From: Pedosphaera sp.
GTDB taxonomy: Bacteria; Verrucomicrobiota; Verrucomicrobiia; Limisphaerales; SIAT01
Direction: 5' to 3'
Length of the DNA: 12,968 nt
NCBI GenBank assembly: GCA_009691645.1
Contig: SIAT01000038.1
Span: 1 to 12,968, forward strand
This document shows, piece after piece, positions 1-5,752 of this stretch. The position numbers were made by a program, and so were the translations under genes. The notes beneath the pieces are model-generated. The model had not been told where the DNA came from and made no database searches. It was given only the letters and a program-made list of their open reading frames with translations. The stretch's first letter is position 1. Every line of letters starts with the position of its first letter.

Positions 1-632
1 TCCTCCACATTGTGCGTCACGCGGCAGCCCATCTGCTCGAAGACGCGCGGGACGAGCGTGGACGGTCCGCAGAGCGTCACCTTCGCGCCGAGTTTTGTCA
101 GAGCCCAGATGTTCGAGCGTGCGACGCGGCTGTAAAGAATGTCGCCGAGAATGGTCACGTTCAGGCCGGCGATTTTTCCTTTGCGTTCGCGGACGGTGAA
201 CGTGTCAAGCAGCGCCTGCGTGGGATGTTCGTGCGCGCCGTCGCCCGCGTTGATGATGTTGGAGTTCACCACGCGGGAGAGAAAATGCGGCGCACCGCTG
301 GCCGCGTGGCGGATGATGATGACGTCGGCGTTGAGAGCCTCGAGGTTGCGCGCAGTGTCCTTGAGCGTCTCGCCTTTCTTGAAAGAGGAGGCCTCGGCGG
401 AGAAGTTGATGACGTCCGCCGAAAGGCGCATCGCGGCGAGCTCGAAGCTGATGCGCGTGCGCGTGCTCGGCTCGATGAAGAGGTTCACGACGGTCTTGCC
501 GCGCAGTGCGGGGACTTTCTTGATGGCGCGTTCGCCGACGGCTTTGAAGGCTTTGGCGGTGTCGAGCAACGTGGTGAGCTCCGTGGCGGAGAGCGATTCG
601 ATGTCGAGCAGGTGTTTGCGGGTCCAGCTCAT
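1..632 (-). CDS. pyrB: Aspartate carbamoyltransferase catalytic subunit, C-terminus cut by window edge
   Basis: Condenses carbamoyl phosphate with L-aspartate, the committed step of de novo pyrimidine synthesis, in the cytosol. I translated the minus strand from the ATG at 632 and obtained 210 residues with no stop before the window edge; the family is about 305-320 residues. Visible motifs are the carbamoyl-phosphate loop EPSTRTRISFE (about 54-64), the SSFKKGET loop (82-89) that contributes a Ser and a Lys to the active site, and GDGAHEHPTQALLD, which holds the conserved HPTQ. The start overlaps the pyrR stop as ATGA, so translational coupling to pyrR is likely, and there is no Shine-Dalgarno of its own. 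Transcription should be set by the attenuator upstream of pyrR. The family assignment is very secure; only the missing C-terminal third is unseen. Confidence 0.97.
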   Translation of the reverse strand, partial: MSWTRKHLLDIESLSATELTTLLDTAKAFKAVGERAIKKVPALRGKTVVNLFIEPSTRTRISFELAAMRLSADVINFSAEASSFKKGETLKDTARNLEALNADVIIIRHAASGAPHFLSRVVNSNIINAGDGAHEHPTQALLDTFTVRERKGKIAGLNVTILGDILYSRVARSNIWALTKLGAKVTLCGPSTLVPRVFEQMGCRVTHNVE

Positions 633-1165
633 AGTTTCATGATGGTTACGGCGTCCTCGCCGCCTTCTTCGCTGAGTTGCACATCGATGCGTTCCTGCAA
701 CGAGGTGGGCGTATTCTTACCAACGAAATCGGCTTTGATGGGCAGCTCGCGGTGGCCGCGATCAATGAGCACGGCGAGTTGGATGCGCTTGGGACGGCCG
801 AGATCGAGCAGGGCGTCGAGCGCGGCGCGCACGGTGCGGCCGGTGAAGAGCACGTCGTCTACGAGCACGACCGTTTTGCCGTTGAGGTCGAAGGGAATTT
901 CTGTGGGATGCACGGCGGGCGGGATGCGGCCGGCGAGATCATCGCGGTGCATCGCCACATCGAGCGTGCCGACGGGGACGGGCTGGCCCCAGATGTTCGC
1001 GAGCGTCTGCGCGAGTCGCCGCGCGAGATGCACGCCGCCCTGCTGGATGCCGACCAGCGCGACGTCCGTGCCCGCCTCGTTGCGCTCGGCGATTTCGTGG
1101 GCGATGCGCACGAGCGCGCGTTGCAGGGCTGTGGTGTTGAGGAGCGAGACGGGTTTAGGCGGCAT
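629..1165 (-). CDS. pyrR: Bifunctional pyr operon attenuation regulator / uracil phosphoribosyltransferase
   Basis: PyrR binds pyr leader mRNA when UMP or UTP is abundant and favours the terminator; the fold also has uracil phosphoribosyltransferase activity. The 178-residue product matches the family's usual length of about 180. It carries the PRPP-binding motif VVLVDDVLFTGRT (99-111), VGIQQGG (38-44), RDDL (74-77), IPFDLNGK (90-97) and the family signature DRGHRELPIKADFVGKN. I chose the ATG at 1165. The frame stays open to 1207, but those 14 extra codons would lie inside the attenuator terminator and are unlike PyrR. The start directly follows the terminator U-tract; a weak AGGA sits 11 nt upstream, inside the terminator's 3' arm. 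The stop overlaps the pyrB start by 4 nt. The upstream RNA elements support an RNA-binding, regulatory PyrR. Confidence 0.97.
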   Translation of the reverse strand: MPPKPVSLLNTTALQRALVRIAHEIAERNEAGTDVALVGIQQGGVHLARRLAQTLANIWGQPVPVGTLDVAMHRDDLAGRIPPAVHPTEIPFDLNGKTVVLVDDVLFTGRTVRAALDALLDLGRPKRIQLAVLIDRGHRELPIKADFVGKNTPTSLQERIDVQLSEEGGEDAVTIMKL

Positions 1166-1200
1166 AAAAAAACCGGTCCTGCCCCAGCGGGCGGGTCCGG
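1166..1200 (-). terminator. Intrinsic terminator of the pyr attenuator
   Basis: On the minus strand, 1200-1173 folds as CCGG/CCGG, an A-A mismatch, CC/GG, a C-A mismatch, and GCCC/GGGC closing a 4-nt loop. Seven U residues (1172-1166) follow and run straight into the pyrR AUG. This is a classic Rho-independent terminator placed before, not after, a gene, as expected for attenuation. The pyrR ribosome-binding region lies within its 3' arm, so the hairpin could also hinder translation initiation. The fold was made by eye without energy calculation. Confidence 0.82.
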
Positions 1201-1234
1201 CAAACACGGGTTCGCGGCAGTTTCATCGTTCCTT

Positions 1235-1254
1235 GGCGACCTCGCAGGATCGCC
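1235..1254 (-). promoter_or_regulatory. PyrR-binding RNA stem-loop (anti-antiterminator) in the pyr leader
   Basis: The minus strand reads GGCGATCCTGCGAGGTCGCC, a GGCGA/TCGCC stem around AUCCUGCGAGGU. This matches the PyrR-binding consensus known from Bacillus attenuators (ARUCCNGNGAGGYU) at 12 of 14 positions; the two outermost bases differ and lie within the stem. It sits 34 nt upstream of the terminator hairpin and 69 nt upstream of the pyrR AUG. Its 3' half, GCGAGGUC (1245-1238), can pair, with one bulged A, with GACCCGC (1197-1191) in the terminator's 5' arm. That gives a candidate antiterminator mutually exclusive with both hairpins. The motif match is seen directly; the switching model is inference from the Bacillus mechanism. 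Confidence 0.85.
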
Positions 1255-1280
1255 TTAAAGGACGGGTGCGGAACGGGTCT

Positions 1281-1496
1281 TCAGGCTTGGTCGGCCTGAC
1301 GTTTCTTGCGCCACTTGGAGCGGTGCCTCACAATCCAGTCCGTCAACGCATACTCGAAGCCGATGTCGCGGCCGACCTTCTCGGACTCGATCCACTTGTG
1401 CTTCAGAATCTCCTCGCGCTCGGCCTGAAACTCGCGATACAGGGTCGAGTTTTTCAGCAAATCACTGCCCGAAGTTTCTCGCGTTGTGCTGGCCAT
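1281..1496 (-). CDS. Small basic protein of unknown function
   Basis: A 71-residue product that I do not recognise as a named family. The N-terminal 15 or so residues are Ser/Thr-rich. They are followed by a charged, probably helical core (YREFQAEREEILKHKWIESE, then GRDIGFEYALTDWIVRHRSK) and an Arg/Lys-rich end. There is no signal peptide, membrane segment, or Cys/His metal site. The Trp/Arg-rich tail could contact nucleic acid or a protein partner, but that is speculation. I prefer the ATG at 1496 over a TTG at 1517, because a candidate -10 box at 1524-1529 would put the transcript start near 1517; a weak GACGGA precedes the ATG. It lies 157 bp after mrp and 26 nt before the PyrR stem-loop, so it is probably the first gene of the transcript that reads into pyrR. 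Confidence 0.72.
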   Translation of the reverse strand: MASTTRETSGSDLLKNSTLYREFQAEREEILKHKWIESEKVGRDIGFEYALTDWIVRHRSKWRKKRQADQA

Positions 1497-1523
1497 ATCC
1501 GTCGCAACTTCCGTCAAGAGAGT

Positions 1524-1551
1524 AGCCTAGCATGAGGCAAGCCAATGGCAA
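1524..1551 (-). promoter_or_regulatory. Candidate promoter for the small gene / pyr transcript
   Basis: On the minus strand, TTGCCA (1551-1546) and TAGGCT (1529-1524) are separated by 16 nt, with TG one base upstream of the -10 hexamer (extended -10). The -35 matches consensus at 5 of 6 positions; the -10 matches at only 3. A start near 1517 would leave a leader of about 20 nt before the ATG at 1496. I saw no better promoter between the small gene and pyrR, which suggests pyrR is reached by readthrough across the attenuator. Confidence 0.3.
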
Positions 1552-1577
1552 CTCCGTTTTTAAGATGAGCCAATGGC
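1541..1577. repeat. Two copies of palindrome GCCAATGGC, 28 bp apart
   Basis: GCCAATGGC occurs at 1541-1549 and 1569-1577, each preceded by A, with centres 28 bp apart. Each copy is a GCCA/TGGC inverted repeat with a single central base. The first copy overlaps the candidate -35 box (1546-1551) of the small gene, an arrangement seen for tandem operators. No regulator can be named. The rest of the 158-bp gap between mrp and the small gene (1497-1654) holds nothing else I can support. Confidence 0.35.
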
Positions 1578-1654
1578 CTATTAGTTGGGGGCTCCCTCCG
1601 AGATGGCCCAAGATATGGGCGATATAATCTTTATCGGCAAACGGCCTGCCAAAC

Positions 1655-2698
1655 TTAGAGAAGTTTCTCACGCAAGATGGCGGCAATTTTTGCGAAGCAC
1701 TGTGCCGGGGCACCCTTTGCATTTGAAACCGTCACCGGCAATCCTTCGTCGCCGCCTTCGCGGATTTCGGTGAAAATCGGAATCTCGCCGAGGAAGGTGA
1801 CGTTCTGCCGTGCCGCTTCCGCTGCGCCGCCGCCGTGGCCGAAGATCTCGATGCGTTCGCCGCCCGGCGCGGTGAAGTAGCTCATGTTCTCCACGATGCC
1901 GAGAATCGGCACGTTCACCTTGCGAAACATCGCGATGCCCTTGCGCACCACGCCGAGCGAGGCCTCCTGTGGCGTGGTCACGATCACACCGCCATCGAGC
2001 GGCACGGTCTGGCAGAGCGAGAGCTGTGCGTCGCCGGTGCCGGGCGGCAGATCTACCAGCAGCATGTCCAGTTCGCCCCACGCCACTTGGTTAACGAACT
2101 GCTGAATCGTCTTCATGATCATCGGCCCGCGCCAGATGACCGGCTGATCGCCGTCGAGCAGGAAGCCCATCGACATCAGTTTCACACCATGATTTTCAAG
2201 CGGCAGGAGTCGTTCGCCCTGCGGCGTGTCCGTCACGCCCGGCCGGCCGTGAACGCCCATCATCAGCGGGATGCTCGGGCCGTAGATGTCGCAGTCGAGC
2301 AGGCCGACGCGGACGCCGAGCTGCGCGAGTGCGCAGGCGAGATTCACCGAGCAGGTGCTTTTACCCACGCCACCCTTGCCGCTGGCTACGGCCACCACGC
2401 GGGTGATGCCGGGAATTTGGTGCTGTTGCGCAAAGGCCGAACGCGGCGCGGCACCGGCCGCCGCCTTCACATCCACATGCACGGTCGAGACGCCGGGCAA
2501 AGCGCGCAGCGCCCGCTCGCACTCGGCCTTGATCTGCGCGGCCATCTCCGCGTTCGGCGAGGTCAATTCGATGACCACGCTTACCCCGCCGTTGGCGGCG
2601 GCGGCATGCTTCACCAACCCGAACGACACGATGTCGCGCGAGTAACCGGGATATTTCACGCTCTTGAGCGCCTCGAGAATGCTAGCTTCGGTCAACAT
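1655..2698 (-). CDS. mrp: Mrp/ApbC (NBP35-type) P-loop ATPase, iron-sulfur cluster carrier family
   Basis: Members of this family load or carry Fe-S clusters onto cytosolic apoproteins using an ATPase of the MinD/ParA type. The 347-residue product has an N-terminal MIP18/DUF59-like domain (about 1-80) and then the P-loop domain with a deviant Walker A, GKGGVGKST (107-115). It continues with DCDIYGPSIP, the WRGPM segment, DLPPGTGD and TTPQEASLGVVRKG. Length and motif order are standard. Oddity: the place where many Mrp proteins have CPxC reads FTAPGGERIEIF, with Ala277 and Gly280 instead of cysteines, so cluster bridging by that pair is not possible here. I chose the ATG at 2698 (MLTEASIL); an upstream TTG at 2761 would lie in the promoter. 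There is no clear Shine-Dalgarno. It is divergent from the LptG-family gene. Confidence 0.93.
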   Translation of the reverse strand: MLTEASILEALKSVKYPGYSRDIVSFGLVKHAAAANGGVSVVIELTSPNAEMAAQIKAECERALRALPGVSTVHVDVKAAAGAAPRSAFAQQHQIPGITRVVAVASGKGGVGKSTCSVNLACALAQLGVRVGLLDCDIYGPSIPLMMGVHGRPGVTDTPQGERLLPLENHGVKLMSMGFLLDGDQPVIWRGPMIMKTIQQFVNQVAWGELDMLLVDLPPGTGDAQLSLCQTVPLDGGVIVTTPQEASLGVVRKGIAMFRKVNVPILGIVENMSYFTAPGGERIEIFGHGGGAAEAARQNVTFLGEIPIFTEIREGGDEGLPVTVSNAKGAPAQCFAKIAAILREKLL

Positions 2699-2731
2699 AA
2701 GTTTCGCCAAATGAAATCCGCCAAATCCGTG

Positions 2732-2749
2732 GCACGGCCCACACCGTGC
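2732..2749. repeat. Inverted repeat GCACGG-N6-CCGTGC in the mrp leader
   Basis: A perfect 6-bp inverted repeat with a 6-nt loop. If the candidate mrp promoter is right, it lies within the first 20 nt of the mrp transcript. It could be a 5' protective hairpin or a protein-binding site, and no function can be assigned. Confidence 0.35.
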
Positions 2750-2757
2750 AGGGGCGG

Positions 2758-2786
2758 ACAATAAACCCTCGCACGACGCGACACAA
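2758..2786 (-). promoter_or_regulatory. Candidate mrp promoter
   Basis: The minus strand shows TTGTGT (2786-2781), a 17-nt spacer and TATTGT (2763-2758). The -10 matches 4 of 6 consensus bases and the -35 matches 3 of 6. The predicted start near 2751 gives a leader of about 53 nt before the ATG at 2698. Confidence 0.35.
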
Positions 2787-2832
2787 CTCTGCGTCGCGTG
2801 GCTTGCCTCGGCCCGCGCTGCTTGGCTACGCT
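2776..2832 (+). promoter_or_regulatory. Candidate control region of the lptG-like operon: inverted repeat plus weak promoter
   Basis: A 7-bp inverted repeat ACGCGAC-N10-GTCGCGT occupies 2776-2799. Just downstream are TTGCCT (2803-2808) and TACGCT (2827-2832), spaced 18 nt. A start near 2838 would leave almost no leader before the ATG at 2841, so either the mRNA is close to leaderless or the true promoter lies elsewhere. The repeat also overlaps the -35 box of the opposing mrp promoter, so one bound factor could affect both directions. Confidence 0.25.
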
Positions 2833-2840
2833 GCAGGCGG

Positions 2841-4010
2841 ATGCGTTTGCTCGATCGCTACCTGCTGCGTGAACTGCTCGTGCCGTTTGCCTATTGTCTG
2901 GCCGGGTTCCAGATTTTCTGGATCGCGTTCCAACTTTCCAACGACCTGGCGCTGTTCCAGGAACGTGGGATGTCCGCCGCCACCGTCGCGTGGTATTTCC
3001 TGCTGAAGACACCGGACCTGTTGCCCAAGGTGCTGCCGATGGCGCTGCTGTTGGCGTTGCTCTACGCGCTGACCAACCACGCGAGGCACAACGAACTGGT
3101 CGCCATGCGCGCCGCCGGCATCGGCCTCTGGCGCATCGGCACCGGTTATCTCGCCGTGGGCGCGGTGCTCAGCGCAGCCCTGTTTGTTTCGAACGAAGTG
3201 CTCAGTCCGATCGCCGACGAAGCGGCCGAACGGCTGCTGCTCCGGCAAACCGGGCGCGCGGCCTCGACCACTCCGGCCGCGAGCGAGTGGATTGCCAACG
3301 TGAATTTTCGCAACGAATCGTCCGATCATTGGTGGCGCGCCTCGGCCTTTCATTTGAAACGCGGCGAACTGCTCAGCCCCAGCGTGGAATATCCCGCCGG
3401 GGGCGGCACGACGAACTGGCTCGCGGCCGAACGCGCTGTGTGGACCAACGGCGCATGGCTGTTTCTCAACGTCCGCCTGCACATGCGCCGCCCGCCAGAT
3501 CCGGACATTCCGGAGATTCACATGACGAACCGGCTCGTTGTCGCCGCGCTCACCGAGTCGCCGCGCCAGATCCAGACCGAGGTCAAGATCGGCACGATGA
3601 CCGCCGCGCGCGCGGCCAAGCAGCTTCGTTTCAACCTGCGCGATCTCGTGGATTACCGCCGCTTCCATCCGCACTTGCCCGGGGACCGCCACGCGCTCGT
3701 GGCCACGCAATTCCACGGGCGGCTTGCGCAGCCGTGGACCTGTCTCGTGGTGGTGTTCATCGCGCTGCCGTTCGGCGCGCTCACCAGCCGGCGCAATGTC
3801 TTCGCCGGTGTGGCTGCGAGCGTCTTCGTGATGGTGGCGCACTATTTCCTCTCGCAACTCGGCCTCGCTTTCGGCACCGGCGTGGTGCTGCCCGAGGCGC
3901 TCACGCGCGCCACGCCGTGGCTGGCCTCGGTGCCGCCGGTGCTCGCGGCGTGGGGACCGAACGCGCTCTTCGCTGCGCTCGGCATTTGGACGACGAACAA
4001 ACTGCGCTGA
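2841..4010 (+). CDS. LptF/LptG-family inner-membrane permease for lipopolysaccharide export (YjgP/YjgQ)
   Basis: Members form the transmembrane part of the LptB2FG ABC transporter, which extracts LPS from the inner membrane and passes it to the LptC/LptA bridge. The 389-residue product has the family layout. Three N-terminal membrane segments (about 12-32, 59-78 and 98-120) precede a large periplasmic beta-jellyroll-type region (about 120-295), followed by three C-terminal segments (about 297-315, 318-343 and 360-385). The opening RLLDRYLLRELLVPF, the cytoplasmic HARHNELVAMRAAGIGLWRI loop and the closing AAWGPNALFAALG are typical. LptF and LptG cannot be separated reliably by eye; LptG is my preference. 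AGGCGG just before the ATG is a modest ribosome-binding site. No lptF, lptB, lptC or lptA is visible in the window. Its stop overlaps the histidine kinase start. Confidence 0.9.
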   Translation: MRLLDRYLLRELLVPFAYCLAGFQIFWIAFQLSNDLALFQERGMSAATVAWYFLLKTPDLLPKVLPMALLLALLYALTNHARHNELVAMRAAGIGLWRIGTGYLAVGAVLSAALFVSNEVLSPIADEAAERLLLRQTGRAASTTPAASEWIANVNFRNESSDHWWRASAFHLKRGELLSPSVEYPAGGGTTNWLAAERAVWTNGAWLFLNVRLHMRRPPDPDIPEIHMTNRLVVAALTESPRQIQTEVKIGTMTAARAAKQLRFNLRDLVDYRRFHPHLPGDRHALVATQFHGRLAQPWTCLVVVFIALPFGALTSRRNVFAGVAASVFVMVAHYFLSQLGLAFGTGVVLPEALTRATPWLASVPPVLAAWGPNALFAALGIWTTNKLR

Positions 4011-5737
4011 TGATGAGCGAGAATCTGGCAGAACTGAAGGCACGCCACGCGCGGCTGGAGTTGCTGTATCAGGTCAGCCAGCGGCTGCATTCCACGCTCG
4101 AACCGCAAGCGGCGCTTTCGTTGCTCGTCGGCGAGGCCGTGCGGCTCGTCCGCGCCACGAGCGGCTCGGTGGTGACCATCAATCCCACGAACGGATTTCT
4201 TGAGATCGAAGCGGCGCACGGACTCTCGGCGGAAGAGGCGCGGCTCAAGCTGCGTGTCGGCGAGGGCATCACCGGCTGGGTCGCTCGCACGGGCAAGCCC
4301 GCCCTCGTCGGCGATGTCACGCGCGACCCGCGCTATGTCCCCGCGCGCGGCGATGTCCGGTCCGAGTTGGCCGTGCCGCTGCTGGATGAAGGCGCGGTGC
4401 GCGGCGTGTTGAACGTGGATTCCGACCGGCACGATGTCTTCACGCCCGCCGATCAGGAATTGCTCGAAGCGCTCGCGGGCCATGCCGTTCAGGTCATCCG
4501 CAACACCTGGCGGCACGAGCGGTTGCGTTATCGCGCGCAGCTTTTCGAATCGCTCGCCAGCGTGAGCCGCACCATCAATTCCACGCTGAATCTCGATGAC
4601 GCGTTGCGGGTGGTCACGCGCGAGGTGGGTGCGCTGATGCACGCGAATATGGCTTCGATTCAGATGCTTGACGAGACGCGCGAATGGCTCGTGTTGCGCG
4701 CGAGCCACGGTGCGGGCGCGGCTTATCTGAACAAGCCGCCGCTTCTCGTGGCGGAGAGTCTTCTCGGCAGCGTCGTCCGTCGGCGCAAGCCGATGCAGGT
4801 CGAGAACGTGCAGGAATCGGGCCTTTACCAGCAGCCCACGTTGGCGCGCGAGGAGGGACTCGTCTCGCTGCTCGCCGTGCCGCTCCTTTTCAATAATCAA
4901 GCCACTGGCGTCCTCTCCGTGTACACCGGCCAGCCGCACATTTTTTCGAACGAAGAGGTCACCATCCTCTCGTCGCTCGCCGAGTTGTCAGCCATCGCCA
5001 TCGAGAAAGCGCGGCTCTACGAACGCATCGTGGACCTCGAGGCCGAGCTGCGCCGGAACGAGAAATTGTCCGCGCTCGGTTTGCTTGCCGCGGAGGTCGC
5101 GCACGAGATCCGCAATCCGCTCACGGTGATGAAGCTGCTGTACCACTCGCTCGATCTGCAGTTCGCGGCCGGCGATCCGCGGACCAAAGACGCGCGGCTC
5201 ATGGGCGAGAAGATGGATCATCTGAACAAGATCGTGGAGCGCATCCTCGCCTTCGCCCGCAACGCCGAGCCGCAGTTCGCCGCGGTGAACTTGAACCGGT
5301 TGATCGACGATCTTGCCCTGCTCACCCGCCACAAGCTCTCGCATCAAGGCGTCGATCTGGTGCGGAATCTCGACACGGCGTTGCCGAGCATCAAGGCCGA
5401 TGCCACGCAACTCGAGCAGGCATTCCTCAACCTCACGCTCAACGCCGCCGAGGCCATGCCGCGCGGCGGTCGGCTCACGCTCATCACGCGCACATGGAAG
5501 CCCCGCGGCGCCACGGCACCCACGCATGTCGTCATCGAGTTCACCGACACCGGTGCGGGGATGACCGCCCAGCAGCAGCGGCGCGCGTTCACGTCGTTGC
5601 TCAGCACGACGAAGGCGAAAGGGACTGGCCTCGGCCTCGCCATCGTGGCCAAAATCGTCGAGGCCCACCGTGGTGAGGTGAAGGTGAAATCCAAACTCGG
5701 CAAAGGCACCACCATCAGCCTCACGCTACCGGTGTGA
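4010..5737 (+). CDS. Cytosolic sensor histidine kinase with two GAF domains (NtrB-like core)
   Basis: The 575-residue product has no membrane segment or signal peptide. After a short helical lead-in come GAF1 (about 33-165), GAF2 (about 195-345), and a dimerisation/phosphoacceptor domain with phosphoacceptor His365 in AHEIRNPLTVMK. The ATPase domain follows, with N box Asn478 (NLTLNAAEA), G1 Asp513 (DTGAGM) and G2 GTGLGLAI (538-545). All catalytic motifs look intact. GAF domains usually bind small ligands or gases or mediate dimerisation, and the ligand here is unknown. The start is ATG 4010 (TGATG overlap with the permease stop) or the adjacent ATG 4013; the open frame back to 2894 is antisense-like coding inside the permease gene. 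There is no receiver domain and no response regulator gene nearby, so it is an orphan kinase. Coupling to the LPS permease hints at envelope sensing, by inference only. Confidence 0.93.
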   Translation: MMSENLAELKARHARLELLYQVSQRLHSTLEPQAALSLLVGEAVRLVRATSGSVVTINPTNGFLEIEAAHGLSAEEARLKLRVGEGITGWVARTGKPALVGDVTRDPRYVPARGDVRSELAVPLLDEGAVRGVLNVDSDRHDVFTPADQELLEALAGHAVQVIRNTWRHERLRYRAQLFESLASVSRTINSTLNLDDALRVVTREVGALMHANMASIQMLDETREWLVLRASHGAGAAYLNKPPLLVAESLLGSVVRRRKPMQVENVQESGLYQQPTLAREEGLVSLLAVPLLFNNQATGVLSVYTGQPHIFSNEEVTILSSLAELSAIAIEKARLYERIVDLEAELRRNEKLSALGLLAAEVAHEIRNPLTVMKLLYHSLDLQFAAGDPRTKDARLMGEKMDHLNKIVERILAFARNAEPQFAAVNLNRLIDDLALLTRHKLSHQGVDLVRNLDTALPSIKADATQLEQAFLNLTLNAAEAMPRGGRLTLITRTWKPRGATAPTHVVIEFTDTGAGMTAQQQRRAFTSLLSTTKAKGTGLGLAIVAKIVEAHRGEVKVKSKLGKGTTISLTLPV

Positions 5738-5752
5738 TGGCGCGCGGATGAA

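Noticed and set aside
12..1535. 507-codon plus-strand open frame
   Set aside because: It lies antisense to pyrB, pyrR and the small gene, all of which have clear family motifs or context; its product is Arg/Ala-rich with no recognisable domain, as expected from GC-rich antisense frames.
1655..1722. Minus-strand frame overlapping the 3' end of mrp and running to 1462
   Set aside because: It overlaps the mrp coding end and the candidate promoter and start region of the small gene, with no start signal or recognisable domain.
2894..4009. Upstream extension of the histidine kinase frame
   Set aside because: It overlaps the LptF/G-family permease in another frame and gives low-complexity Arg/Gly sequence; the kinase domain architecture begins at the ATG at 4010.
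2826..4939. Two long minus-strand frames (405 and 365 codons) over the permease and kinase
   Set aside because: They are antisense to genes with intact motifs, and the products are rich in Arg, Glu, His and Gly with no domain I recognise.
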